NCBI GenBank assembly: GCA_021787395.1 | Contig: JAJYLZ010000012.1 | Span: forward strand, 1 to 64,000 | Length of the DNA: 64,000 bases | Direction: 5' to 3' | From: Chloroflexota bacterium | Lineage (GTDB): Bacteria; Chloroflexota; Limnocylindria; Limnocylindrales; CSP1-4 | Shown here: one piece after another, positions 44,761 to 54,600 of the stretch | How positions within the stretch are numbered: the first letter of the stretch is position 1 | How the letters are laid out: each line of letters begins with the position of its first letter | Program-made: the position numbers and the translations under genes | Notes under the pieces: generated by a model | The model's input: only the letters and a program-made list of their open reading frames with translations | Told to the model about the DNA's origin: nothing | The model's database searches: none

Positions 44761-45805
44761 CCGCTGGGAGAGCGGCTCGGAGTTCCACTGGCTCGGCCTT
44801 CCGGGACCGGGGCCTGCGGCGACGTCCCCCTGGAGGAGCGGACTCGAGCTTTCCTCTGGCCGCGATGCCCTCCGGCTCACCCTCTCGCTCGGGGTGAAGG
44901 AGCGGGGCTGGAGACGGCTCTGGGTGCCGGACTACTTCTGCCAGGATGTCACGGCAGCGATGGTTCGGAGCGACCTCGAGCTGGTGCCGTACCCGGACAG
45001 CCCGCTCCGGCCCCAGCCCGACCCCCCGGACGCGCGGCCGGGCGAGGCGATCCTGCTGGTCAACTACTTCGGCCTCCGCGCGCCGGTCCACGTCCCGCGT
45101 CGCGACGGCGTCGACATCGTCGAGGACCACTCTCACGACCCGTCCTCGCCCTGGGCCCTCGAGAGCACCGCCGACTTCTGCGTCGCCTCGCTGCGCAAGA
45201 CCTTCCCGGTCCCCGACGGCGGCGCCGTGTGGTCGCCGGTCGGTCATCCGCTGCCGTCGCAGCCGCCGATCGAGGCGCAGCGGCGAGTGGCCGTGTCGTC
45301 GAAGCTGCAGGGGATGATCCTCAAGGCCATGTACCTCGAGGGGCTCCCGGTGGACAAGGACGCCTACAGGGCGCTCGCGATCCGCGGTGAGGGCGAGCTC
45401 GCCGTGCCGCTCGTCTCGGGCATGAGCGATGTGTCACGCGCCATCATCACGGCCTACGCCGCGGCGGCCTGGCGAGCAGCACGAGAGGCGAATCGGTCGA
45501 TCCTCTCGGCGCGCATCAGCGAGCTCGACTGGGCCCGGCTGGTCCAGCCGGCCGAGGGTGCGGGGGTCCCCTTCTCGGCCGTGATCGTGGTCGATTCCCC
45601 TGAGCGGCGGGAGTTCGTTCGGCAGCGCCTGATCGCGCAGCGGATCTACCCGTCGATCCTATGGCCCCTCGAGGATGCGGTGGTCGCTCCCGGCCGGGCA
45701 GCCCTCGACCTCAGTCGCCGACTGCTCTCGATCCATTGCGACGGACGCTACGCGGGCCATGACATGGAGCGCGTCGGCGAACAGGTTGCCATGGCCGGGA
45801 CGTAG
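44750..45805 (+). CDS. Diverged PLP-aminotransferase-like protein (DegT-related)
   Basis: This 351-residue protein overlaps the sugar transferase by 11 bp. It looks like a trimmed fold-type I aminotransferase: SSGRDALRLTLSLG near residue 35, DIVEDHSHDPSS near 125, and a possible PLP lysine in CVASLRKTFPVPDGGAVW. Strict DegT motifs are weak, so catalysis is uncertain. It closes the rightward operon and is followed by a 212-bp gap. It may act on the same keto-sugar as the DegT enzyme at 40797 or bind one. Confidence 0.65.
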   Translation: MDPSRWESGSEFHWLGLPGPGPAATSPWRSGLELSSGRDALRLTLSLGVKERGWRRLWVPDYFCQDVTAAMVRSDLELVPYPDSPLRPQPDPPDARPGEAILLVNYFGLRAPVHVPRRDGVDIVEDHSHDPSSPWALESTADFCVASLRKTFPVPDGGAVWSPVGHPLPSQPPIEAQRRVAVSSKLQGMILKAMYLEGLPVDKDAYRALAIRGEGELAVPLVSGMSDVSRAIITAYAAAAWRAAREANRSILSARISELDWARLVQPAEGAGVPFSAVIVVDSPERREFVRQRLIAQRIYPSILWPLEDAVVAPGRAALDLSRRLLSIHCDGRYAGHDMERVGEQVAMAGT

Positions 45806-46017
45806 ACAGGGCCTGGGCGGAGCGCATCGCCGGGTCGGCTGCTCGGGCGACTCAAGAGCGATGGTGCGCGTGTGCACCGCTTTGCGCCCCATGTCATGCG
45901 AGAACCGGCGGATTTGCTATTGCGCACGGGTGGGGATGGGTTAGGTTGGATGCGGTCCGCGGCTAGGGAAAGGGAGCGGCGGACCCCGGGGAGATATCCG
46001 CTCATGGTCCGGGGGTT

Positions 46018-48141
46018 GTGATTGCCTCTGCCTCGGACTGTTGGGGTTGCCCATTGTTCGATCGCCCGATCGCCAGCCTTGGCCGTGGTCGCCCGTCCAA
46101 CGCGTGCGCGCGCTGGACGGCAGCCGTCGCGGCTGCGCCCGATCGACTGCTCGGCCACTTGGCGAGTGGGTCGAGGAGGCGGCTCCTGCTCGCGATCGAC
46201 CTCGCCGGCATCGCCACTGCCTCCTACCTCGCCCTCGCCTTCCGCTTCGATCGGATCCGCGAGCCGCTGGCCATGCCCGCGTTCCCCCTCGTGCTGGTCC
46301 TCCTGCTCGCGGTGCGCACCATCACATGCCAGATGACGGGGCTGTACGCGCGCCGCTGGCGGCACGCCAGCGTGCCGGACCTGGAGCGCATCGTGGTCGC
46401 GGTCCTGCTCGGCTCGCTGATCGCGATGGGCATCTTCTACAGCGCGACCTACTTCGCCGACACCAGATGGGCCGACGGGTTCCCGCGCTCCTTCTGGCCG
46501 ATCGAGCTGCTGCTCAGCCTGGCCATCCTGGGCGGCGTCCGCTTCGCGATCCGCGCCGTGTATGAAGTGGTCCGCGAGCCCGCCCGCACGTCACGCGAGG
46601 CGTCGAGCGCGACGCTGCTCTACGGTGCCGGCGAGACCGGGGCACTCCTGGCCCGATCAGCCAAGCGGACCGTTGACGCGAGCGTGCGTCCGGTGGGCTT
46701 CCTCGACGACGACCCGAGCCTCGCGGGCGCCATCGTCGCCGGCGTCCACGTATACGGCGGGCTCGAGGCGCTCGACCGTGCCGTCGCCGAAACGGGCGCC
46801 CACACGCTGCTGATCACGATGCCCAGCGCTGAGGGCCGGGCGATCCGTCGGGTGGTGGACGCCGCGCTCGCACGCAAGCTCGAGGTCCGCACGGTGCCGC
46901 CGGTCTCCGACCTGCTCGACGGCACGATCGACGCCTATCGCGTCCGGCAGGTCCGCGTCGAGGACCTCCTCCGGCGTCCGATGATCACCGAGCACGCGCA
47001 GGGCGTTGAGGAGATCATCCGGGGCCAGACGGTCATGATCACCGGCGGGGCCGGATCCATCGGCTCCGAGCTGGCGCGGCAGGTCTTCGCCCTCGGGCCA
47101 CGGCGCCTCGTCCTGGTCGACCGCGCGGAGAGCCCGCTGTACATGCTGGAGCGGGAGCTCGAATCCAGGAGGCAGCGCGACCGCGGCAGCGGCGAGGTGC
47201 GGGTCCATCTCGCCAACGTCGCCAGCCGGATGCAGATGCGCCGGATCGTCGAGGAGGAGTCGCCCAGCGTCATCTTCCACGCGGCGGCCTACAAGCACGT
47301 GCCGATGATGGAGGAGCACCCGTCCGACGCCGCCTACGTCAACGTCGCGGGCACGATGTCGACGCTGGACGCGGCGGTTGACGCCAGGGTCGAGCGGTTC
47401 GTGTTCGTGTCCACCGACAAGGCCGTCCGTCCGTCGAGCATCATGGGCGCCAGCAAGCGGATCGCGGAGATGCTGGTCGCCGACTCAGCGCGCCGCACCG
47501 GCCGCCCGTACGTGTCGGTCCGGTTCGGCAACGTGCTGGGCTCCAACGGCAGCGTCATCCCCATCTTCCAGGAGCAGCTTGAGCGGGGCCAGGCGCTCAC
47601 GGTCACGCACGCTGAGATGACCCGCTACTTCATGGCGATCCCCGAGGCGGCCTGGCTGATCCTCGACGCCGCCAGCCTCGGCCACGAGGGCGACCTGTTC
47701 GTGCTCGACATGGGCCAGCCGGTCAGGATCCTCGACCTCGCCCGCGACCTCCTCCGGCTCTCGGGGCGCGACCCCGACAGCCAGCCGATCGACATCGTCG
47801 GCCTCCGGCCGGGCGAGAAGCTGCACGAGGAATTGTTCTACGACGCCGAGTCCGTCGAGCCGACCGCCAGCGCCAAGGTCCTGCGAGCGGTCGCGCCACC
47901 GCCGCCCTGGGACATCCGGGAGCAGGTGCTGAGCCTGCTCGCCTACGCGACGGGCGACCACGACGACGAACTCCGCGCGCAGATCAAGGCCCTGGCCGCC
48001 GCTCCTGAGGCCCGCCTGCCCTCGGTCAAGCCCGGCACGCGTGACGCGGCGGTCGGCATCGGCGTCACGGCACAGTCCGACGCGGCCTTCGGCATCGGCG
48101 TCATGGCGCACCACGACCCGTCCGCCGCGCAGGACTGGTGA
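46018..48141 (+). CDS. CapD/PglF-type UDP-sugar 4,6-dehydratase
   Basis: GTG at 46018 gives 707 residues. Four hydrophobic segments (about 55-180) precede a first Rossmann domain (LLYGAGETGALLARS) and the catalytic SDR domain (MITGGAGSIGSEL, then HAAAYKHVPMMEEHP). The active-site segment STDKAVRPSSIMGASKR has the Met in place of Tyr that is typical of membrane-bound 4,6-dehydratases. It would make a UDP-4-keto-6-deoxy sugar, the substrate for a DegT aminotransferase. The C-terminus ends in an imperfect repeat (AVGIGVTAQSD, AFGIGVMAHHD) of no known role. A possible promoter (TTGCGC at 45920, TAGGTT at 45942, 16-nt spacer) lies in the gap upstream. Confidence 0.9.
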   Translation: MIASASDCWGCPLFDRPIASLGRGRPSNACARWTAAVAAAPDRLLGHLASGSRRRLLLAIDLAGIATASYLALAFRFDRIREPLAMPAFPLVLVLLLAVRTITCQMTGLYARRWRHASVPDLERIVVAVLLGSLIAMGIFYSATYFADTRWADGFPRSFWPIELLLSLAILGGVRFAIRAVYEVVREPARTSREASSATLLYGAGETGALLARSAKRTVDASVRPVGFLDDDPSLAGAIVAGVHVYGGLEALDRAVAETGAHTLLITMPSAEGRAIRRVVDAALARKLEVRTVPPVSDLLDGTIDAYRVRQVRVEDLLRRPMITEHAQGVEEIIRGQTVMITGGAGSIGSELARQVFALGPRRLVLVDRAESPLYMLERELESRRQRDRGSGEVRVHLANVASRMQMRRIVEEESPSVIFHAAAYKHVPMMEEHPSDAAYVNVAGTMSTLDAAVDARVERFVFVSTDKAVRPSSIMGASKRIAEMLVADSARRTGRPYVSVRFGNVLGSNGSVIPIFQEQLERGQALTVTHAEMTRYFMAIPEAAWLILDAASLGHEGDLFVLDMGQPVRILDLARDLLRLSGRDPDSQPIDIVGLRPGEKLHEELFYDAESVEPTASAKVLRAVAPPPPWDIREQVLSLLAYATGDHDDELRAQIKALAAAPEARLPSVKPGTRDAAVGIGVTAQSDAAFGIGVMAHHDPSAAQDW

Positions 48142-48216
48142 ACCCTCGATCGAGCCGGCACCCTCGGCGCCTCCCAGGCGATCCCCAGTCACGCGTTCGG
48201 GGCTAGGATCGATTCG

Positions 48217-48765
48217 ATGCTCATACACCACGACCCGCTGCCTTGGGTCGCCCCGGGGACGACCCTGTTCGCGATCATCGGCCTGTTCGTCAGCGGTCCG
48301 ATCGCCCGGGCCCTGGACACACGTCGCCTGGTCGGCTGGCTCCTCGTCGTGAGCCTGGCGCTGATCGCGTTCGCCACCCTGGTGCCGCTGTACGGCACGT
48401 TCGAGGCCGGCGCGCCCGGATCCGTCGGCTGCGACCTGTCCGTCCTGACGCCGGTGACGCTGGGCGACTTCGTGTCCATCACCGACCGCGCCCTGAATGT
48501 CGTCCTGTTCGCGCCGCTCGGCTTCGCCCTGGGCCTGATGCCGCGGTCCAGGCGGTCGCTGGTCCTGATCGCCGGCGCCGCGGCCCTGCCGTTCGCGATC
48601 GAGGCGACCCAGGGGCTGCTCCCCGTCCTCCACCGGGCCTGCGAATCCCGGGACGTCATCGACAACATCACGGGTCTGCTGGTGGGACTGGCCTGCGGTG
48701 TCGTGGCGGGAGTCGTCGTCCATCGCCTGGCTGGAGCCGCCGATGCGTCCCGCGCCGGCGCGTGA
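48217..48765 (+). CDS. VanZ-like membrane protein
   Basis: This 182-residue protein has about four to five hydrophobic helices. The VanZ signature segments are RALNVVLFAPLGFALGLMP and, near the end, EATQGLLPVLHRACESRDVI followed by DNITGLLVG. VanZ-like proteins often sit beside surface-polysaccharide and glycopeptide-resistance genes; their activity is not established. A TAGGAT hexamer lies 7 nt before the ATG and may be a -10 element of a leaderless transcript. It follows the dehydratase by 75 bp. Confidence 0.87.
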   Translation: MLIHHDPLPWVAPGTTLFAIIGLFVSGPIARALDTRRLVGWLLVVSLALIAFATLVPLYGTFEAGAPGSVGCDLSVLTPVTLGDFVSITDRALNVVLFAPLGFALGLMPRSRRSLVLIAGAAALPFAIEATQGLLPVLHRACESRDVIDNITGLLVGLACGVVAGVVVHRLAGAADASRAGA

Positions 48766-48987
48766 ACGGATGTTCCGGGCGACGGCGTCGGCACGACGCC
48801 CGACGACGGACGGCCCGGGCGGCTCCGGTGCCGCGACGCACCGGGAAGCCGAGAGCCATGGACGGCGTCACGCCCCGAGGCTCATGATGTGCTCGGCGCT
48901 TGACGTCGTTCCGCGCGACCCGGGCGCCGGGGAGGGCACGGCTGGCGCGGGTGGCCCAGCGCCCGCATCGGAGGACCGACGGAAGCG

Positions 48988-50337
48988 ATGAGCCCGGGGG
49001 TTGCTCTCATCATCGTCGTCCTGCTCCTGTGGGGTCCGACCGCGCTATGGCTGGTCTACCGCAGCACGCGCTCCGAGCGCGAGGCACCCCTATTCCAGGG
49101 GGTCGAGGCGGAACGCGAGTCCACCGGCGCCGGTGCCGTCAACACACTGGTCATCGAGGGCGGCTACTGGGTCTGCCGCAGTTGCCGCTCGGTCAACCGC
49201 CCGGACTCCTCGCGCTGCTACAACTGCCGCGCCGACCGGGATGCCGGTCCGGCGATGCAGACTGCCGAACAGGTCCGGACGCGGCCGGGCCCGATGATGG
49301 CCGCCGGCGCCCAGCCGACCGACCCTGAACGGACAGCCGCAGTGGCGCCGAAGCAGTCGGGTCCGGGCCGGGGCGCGCTGTGGGGTCCCCTACTCGCCCC
49401 GTCGCCCGCCGCATCGTCCACACCAGTGGCCAGACCTAGCGCCCCGCCGACCGAGACGCGCACCAGCCTATCGGGGCCGCCGGAGCTGGAGGTCCCGGTG
49501 GCCGGGACGCCGATCGTGTGCGCCTATCTCGGGACCAGGGACGATCCCGCCACCCGCTTCGACTTCCCCTACGCCGGCAACCGCTGCCATGCCGGGGTCC
49601 CCCGAGACGCCGGGCCTGCCGTTGGCGCCCGGCTGCGCCAGGTGGTCTCGCGGTTCTCCGGACAGGGGCCGCTGGCGATTGCCGTCGAGCAGCAGGCGTC
49701 GCTGTGCCTCACGACCGCCCACGTGCGCTGCCCGCGCTACCTGCAGTACGCGCCGGCGGCGGTCGCGATTCCGCCCGCGCCCGTGGCGCCGCCTCGGCCA
49801 CAGGCGCAGCCTGAGGCGTCCGCGCCGTCGGCTCCGGCCGGGCCGGGTGCAACATCGACCGCCGTCCGGGCCGGGCCAGGCTCGCGGACCGACGCCAGTT
49901 CACGCAGGAGGCCAGTCGCGTCACAGCGACGAGGCGGAGATCTCGCAGGCCCGCCCATGACCCTCACGTACCCGCCCAGGCCCGCGGCGACGCCAGATCC
50001 CGCACCCGCGCGTCCCGCGCCGGCGACCCCACGGCCGCGCTCGGCGGCAGATCGGCCCGCCGCGGATCCTGATGACACGGCCAGCCCGCCGAGCCGCCAG
50101 ACCAAGAAGGGCGCGGCCGCGCCGGAGGCCAGCACGTCAACCCAAGCATCGGACGCCCCCGCTGCGACCCCGAGTGCAGCGGCCAAGATGCTGCCGGGCA
50201 CCACCCCGAGCACGCCGGACGCCGCCACGCCACGCTCCCGCGCTCGTCGGGTAGCGAAGGCGTCGGGCAGCGAGCCCACCGCCGAGCCGGCCCCCTCCCC
50301 GCGCAAGCAGCCGAAGCGGAACGGCACCAGGACCTGA
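48988..50337 (+). CDS. Membrane-anchored protein with RanBP2-type zinc ribbon and four-Cys domain
   Basis: This 449-residue protein has an N-terminal membrane helix (about 5-24). A zinc ribbon follows, with Cys63, 66, 77 and 80 in WVCRSC...CYNCRAD. A second cysteine domain has Cys178, 200, 240 and 248 (VCAYLGTRDDPATRFDFP, NRCHAG, SLCLTT, RCPRY). I recall this four-Cys pattern as a widespread unnamed domain of high-GC Gram-positives and Chloroflexota. The C-terminal 190 residues are low-complexity Pro/Ala/Ser/Arg. The domains face the cytoplasm if the helix is an N-out anchor. Function is unknown. Confidence 0.7.
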   Translation: MSPGVALIIVVLLLWGPTALWLVYRSTRSEREAPLFQGVEAERESTGAGAVNTLVIEGGYWVCRSCRSVNRPDSSRCYNCRADRDAGPAMQTAEQVRTRPGPMMAAGAQPTDPERTAAVAPKQSGPGRGALWGPLLAPSPAASSTPVARPSAPPTETRTSLSGPPELEVPVAGTPIVCAYLGTRDDPATRFDFPYAGNRCHAGVPRDAGPAVGARLRQVVSRFSGQGPLAIAVEQQASLCLTTAHVRCPRYLQYAPAAVAIPPAPVAPPRPQAQPEASAPSAPAGPGATSTAVRAGPGSRTDASSRRRPVASQRRGGDLAGPPMTLTYPPRPAATPDPAPARPAPATPRPRSAADRPAADPDDTASPPSRQTKKGAAAPEASTSTQASDAPAATPSAAAKMLPGTTPSTPDAATPRSRARRVAKASGSEPTAEPAPSPRKQPKRNGTRT

Positions 50338-50712
50338 GCTGGAGCGGACGCGGTCGGCCGGATCCAGTTGGTGCCGGCTCGCGGCCCGGTGCGCGCACGC
50401 AGCCACCTTAAGGCCGGAGTACCCGTCGGCTCGGCGGTGCGGGCCGGTCCGGTGGGGTCCGGGGCGTCGCGGCGGGCGGCCGTGGGCCTATGACGATCCA
50501 GCGATGGGCGGCGTCCGGGCCCGTCCGTAGCGTTCTCCACAACCGGACGTGGAAGCGGCAGCGGGACAGATCTGGCGCCAGCTTCCGACCGGCACGACAA
50601 GGGCCAACCCGGGGCGACCCGGGGACGCAATGCCACGGGACTCGCGGGCCCTCGCGAGCCAGCCGGGCTGCCGAATGCAGGCGCCGCCGCCAGTCGGCGC
50701 GGAGGTCAGACG
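50338..50712. other. Leader region of the small exported protein
   Basis: This 375-bp gap holds the GEMM-I riboswitch in its right-hand third (50590-50675). The promoter should lie between 50338 and 50590, where I see no clear hexamers. Open frames on the minus strand here are shadows. Confidence 0.6.
50590..50675 (+). promoter_or_regulatory. Cyclic di-GMP-I (GEMM-I) riboswitch
   Basis: The element follows the class consensus closely. It has CACGACAAGGGCCAACC, a CCCGGG-GCGA-CCCGGG hairpin with a GNRA tetraloop, GGGACGCAATGCCACGGG, a CTCGCG-GGCCCT-CGCGAG hairpin, and the closing AGCCGGGCTGCCGAA. The first G of AAGGGCC matches the guanine associated with c-di-GMP (rather than cGAMP) recognition. 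Differences from the consensus are GCAATGCC for GCAAAGCC and one A-to-C in the joining strand. It ends about 38 nt before the ATG at 50713, with GGAGG between, so control could be translational. Confidence 0.92.
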
Positions 50713-51159
50713 ATGCGGAAGGACTTCTGGGACGGAGCACAGTGGGTGACAGCACCTGGCACAGTGGCTTTCGGGGAGCCATCGAGGGCCAGACGCCATC
50801 GCGCGCGTTCAGTGGTGGTGGCCATCGCCGTCCTCGTGGCGCTGGTGGTGCCGTTCAGCGCGATCGCCGCGTCGTCGCGCGACTCGATCACGGTCCCGGA
50901 TGGCGTCTTCGCGGGGACGACGACGGCCACCACGCATACGGGCACCACGACCTGGGTCCACGCGAACTGCTATCAGTCCGGGTATCAGGTGTACGAGCAG
51001 TACGTCAAGACCGACGCCAACAACCAGGCTGTGCTGACCCTCGGGCCGACTCCACTCTGGACGGGCGGCGCGGCCTCGTGCACGGCCGCGGAGGGCACCT
51101 GGATGGCCAACGGCAAGTTCAAGGTCAGCGCGACGACCAACTTCGCGGTCAGCGGCTGA
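50713..51159 (+). CDS. Small exported protein with FWDG tag, under GEMM-I riboswitch control
   Basis: This 148-residue protein begins MRKDFWDGAQWVTAPG, sharing the FWDGxxW tag with the 28112-29710 product. A membrane helix or signal (about 31-53, ending FSAIAAS) leads to a roughly 95-residue exported domain rich in Thr, with two cysteines (Cys86, Cys123) that could form a disulphide. I recognise no named domain. The c-di-GMP riboswitch upstream suggests a role in surface attachment or matrix formation. It converges on the lipoprotein gene at 51173. Confidence 0.8.
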   Translation: MRKDFWDGAQWVTAPGTVAFGEPSRARRHRARSVVVAIAVLVALVVPFSAIAASSRDSITVPDGVFAGTTTATTHTGTTTWVHANCYQSGYQVYEQYVKTDANNQAVLTLGPTPLWTGGAASCTAAEGTWMANGKFKVSATTNFAVSG

Positions 51160-51163
51160 CAAC

Positions 51164-51186
51164 CGCTCGGCTCTAGGGGCCGAGCG
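51164..51186. terminator. Hairpin between convergent genes
   Basis: CGCTCGGC (51164-51171), 7-nt loop, GCCGAGCG (51179-51186). It includes the stop of the leftward lipoprotein gene and follows the stop at 51159. It is a likely shared terminator, without a T-run. Confidence 0.5.
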
Positions 51187-51607
51187 AAGAGATCAGGAGG
51201 CGCCCGTCTCGGGAGTCGATCACCACGGTGTCGTGGGTCAAGGCCGGCGACAGGCACGAAGGGGGCGTCGGTCCGGCCGGAGATGTCGGGCCGGGGCTCG
51301 GGCAGGCATCCGCGAACTCGCCCCTGAACGTGACCGACCACACCCGCTGGTCGCCGCCCACACCGCGCAGCGACACGCCACCGCCAAGCTCGGCGAACGT
51401 CCCGGATCGGACGGCCTCTACCGTCAGCGGCCCCCGGTGGGGCGCCGCCGCGCCGGTGGCCAGCTCCACCGCCCTGGCCTGGGACAAGCCATCCGGTGAC
51501 GGACTGGGCGCCACGGCGGACGGCGCGGTGGACGGCGTCGACCCGCACGCCCCGACGAGGGACAGTGCGAAGGCGGCGACCGCGATCAGCGCGGACCGAT
51601 CCGACAT
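51173..51607 (-). CDS. Small putative lipoprotein
   Basis: This 144-residue protein has a short N-terminus, a hydrophobic stretch and a lipobox (LVGAC, Cys21), followed by a Ser/Pro linker. The mature part contains VWSVTFRGEFADACPSPGP and ends THDTVVIDSRDGRLLIS, which resembles PepSY-like beta segments only weakly. Function is unknown. It is downstream of the adhesin gene in the same direction but separated from it by a strong terminator-like hairpin. Confidence 0.72.
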   Translation of the reverse strand: MSDRSALIAVAAFALSLVGACGSTPSTAPSAVAPSPSPDGLSQARAVELATGAAAPHRGPLTVEAVRSGTFAELGGGVSLRGVGGDQRVWSVTFRGEFADACPSPGPTSPAGPTPPSCLSPALTHDTVVIDSRDGRLLISSLGP

Positions 51608-51623
51608 GGCTCGGAAGGATAGC

Positions 51624-51654
51624 GAAGGGGCCGGTCGGCGACCGGCCCCTTCGG
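51624..51654 (-). terminator. Strong terminator hairpin after the adhesin gene
   Basis: The 14-bp arms 51624-51637 (CGAAGGGGCCGGTC) and 51641-51654 (GACCGGCCCCTTCG) enclose a 3-nt loop. On the minus strand it lies 35 bp after the adhesin stop and is followed by CTATCCTTCC. It probably insulates the adhesin from the lipoprotein gene. Confidence 0.7.
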
Positions 51655-51688
51655 GTTCACGGACGATCTGGGCGGCTGGCGCGATCGC

Positions 51689-54600
51689 TCAGCTGCCGGC
51701 GAAGGTCAAGCTCTGGGTGGAGCCGGGGACGAGGGTCGCCCCGACTGAGGTCGAGTAGGTGTAGGTCCACGGGTTCGGCAGCGGGCTCGGCACGGACATG
51801 CCGACCACGCTCTTCGGCGTGTACTTAACGCCGATGTAGAAGATCTGGCCGTTCGTGGAGCTCGGCACCTGGAAGGTCACCGCGGCCGGGTTGCTGGCGT
51901 CCTCGGTGACGCTGCCAATGACGTTGCAGTTGGCGTCATAGAGGGTCATCTGGTTGGTGGAGTCGTTCAGCACGTGGAAGTCGTATGTGCTTCCAGCGCT
52001 GTTCGTCTGATTCACCGTGATGGTGAACGCGCCGCCGGGGGCGACGAGCTTGTCGTAGTAGAAGAACACGCCCGGGTTGTCCGTGCTGATCAGCCCGCCG
52101 GACGTGCTGTAGTTGGCCGTCGTCAGGGTCGACGCCGTGCCGCTCGCGAACTGCGAGCAGGTTGTGCCGGTCGGCGTGATCTGGCCGAAGGTCGTGGGCT
52201 GGTTGTTGAACGTCACCGTGACGGGCAGGGTCGCCGGGCAGGTGACGCCCGGATTGGCCGAACTGCTGCAGGTGTCGCCGGCGAAGACCATGGCCACCTG
52301 CGGATTGGCGCTCGTGACCGAGAACCCGTACGGGATGCTGATCTCCTGGACCAGGTAGTAGCCCTCGTCCAGGCTGGTGATGGTGACCGGGTTGGTGGTC
52401 CCGTCGATGGTCACGTTCTGGATGAACGTCGGGCTCGAGCAGGTGCTGTCACTGCCGCAGTACGAGACCGCGAACGTGAACGTCCCCGAGCCGCCCGTGT
52501 ACGTCTGGCCATTGAGCAGCTTCTTGATGATGAGGCTGCCGGGCGGGAGCGGGTTGTTGACCGTCCCGAAGTCGTAGGTCAGGTGGGTGTTGTCGAGCGT
52601 GATGTTCGAGGCGACCGGGTTGCTCAGCGCGACATATGGCGGTGTCACGCTGGACTCATCGATGCTGTAGGTGCCAGCGGCGAGCCCTTCCCAGGTGAAG
52701 GTGTGACTCGTCACGCCGCCCGTGAACTCGTAGCACTGCGGGTTGTCGCTGGTGGTCACCAGCGACCCGGCAGAGGTCAGGTTCAACTGGAAGCAGACCG
52801 TCGCGTCCGTCGTGAACGGCCCGGTCTCAATCGTCTTGGTGATGCTGATCTCGCCGGTCTTCCAGATCTTCTGGGCGTTGTCGCTGTCGCCAGTGAGACC
52901 GTCGTTGGTCGACCGAGTGAGCGACACGCCACCGACCGACACTGTGGTCGAAGCGTTCACGACTGTCGTTCCAGCAGTGTCCGGATTGGTCAGGTCGACG
53001 GAGCACGATCCCGTGCCACCCGTCGTGAGGCAGCTCGCCGCTGATAGCGACCCCGGGCCGCTGACGATCGAGAAGTCGATCTCCGTGCCGTCCGGGGCGT
53101 TGACATAGCCGGCGCCCAAGCCGGCGTTGACGTTGACGTGGGCCGTGAGCGTGTGCGTAACGCCGATGAGGTTCTCGGCGGTCAACGGCGAGATCTGGAT
53201 GTTGGCGTCGACCCAGGTCTTGGTGTTGCTGACGCTGTCGGCGCCGTAGCCGTCGGTGGCGACGCCGATGCTGACGCCGGAGACGTCGACCGTGGCGCTC
53301 GCGTTGACGGTGGCCGTGCCGGGCGTCGAGGAGGTCACGACGAGGTCGCACTGGCCGCTGGTGTCGGTGGTGCAGGTGCCCGTCGTGAGGGTCCCGAAGT
53401 CGGTCGAGCCGGTCACGTCCACGCCGGAGGCCGCGCTCCAGCCGGTCCCGTCGTTCTGCTCGACGGTCACCGTGAAGGTGTGCGGGTCGCCGACCTTGTT
53501 CGTGCCCGAGGTGCCGATGCTGATCCGGGCGTCGACCCAGGTCTTGGTGTTGCTGACGCTGTCGGCGCCGTAGCCGTCGGTGGCGACGCCGATGCTGACG
53601 CCGGAGACGTCGACCGTGGCGCTCGCGTTGACGGTGGCCGTGCCGGGCGTCGAGGAGGTCACGACGAGGTCGCACTGGCCGCTGGTGTCGGTGGTGCAGG
53701 TGCCCGTCGTGAGGGTCCCGAAGTCGGTCGAGCCGGTCACGTCCACGCCGGAGGCCGCGCTCCAGCCGGTCCCGTCGTTCTGCTCGACGGTCACCGTGAA
53801 GGTGTGCGGGTCGCCGACCTTGTTCGTGCCCGAGGTGCCGATGCTGATCCGGGCGTCGACCCAGGTCTTGGTGTTGCTGATATGGCCGACATAGGCGTTG
53901 GCGCCGTCAGTCGCCACCGGGATGGTCACTCCGCCGACGAGGACGCTACCGGATGCATTCACGGTGGCCGTGCCGGTCGCGGTCGAGTTGACGACGACCG
54001 TGCACTGGCCGCTCGAGTCGGTGACGGTCGTCGTGCAGGTGCCGCCGGTGATCGAGGCCCCGGCGAGGCCGCTGATCGTCGGCGTGATCGTCACGCCCTC
54101 GGCCGGCGTCCATGTCGTGCCGTCGCCGTTCGCGTTCTGCTCGACGGTCACCGTGAAGGTGTGCGGGTCGCCGACCTTGTTCGTGCCCGAGGTGCCGATG
54201 CTGATCCGGGCCCCGGGTTTGACGTTGGTGTACGTGCAGACGATGTGGTCTCCGTACCCCATCGCCCACGACGCGGTCGCGCCGCTGGTGGTGTCCGTCG
54301 AGGCGGAGAACGGCGCTCCGTTCTTGGTGCAGGCCAGGCTGGACAGGTTCCAGCCGCTCGTCGAGCCCTCGGTCACCGTGTAGTCGCCGGGCGGGACGTT
54401 GGCGAAGAACTGCGTGTCCGTCGGCGTAGTGGTCGACGGGTTTGTGTCGAGCGAGAAGTTCGACAGCGCGGTCCCCCCGCTCGGGTTCGTGACCGTGTAG
54501 TTGAACGAGTCACTGCCCGAGTTCGACGGCGTCGTCACCTTCTTGATCGTCACATCGCCGCATGTCGTCAGGTTGCCCTGCGCGTAGTCGTACAGCGTGG

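Noticed and set aside
45806-46017. Riboswitch-like GGCGCAAAGCGG on the minus strand
   Set aside because: The flanking helices of GEMM-I cannot be formed, and no gene lies downstream in that direction.
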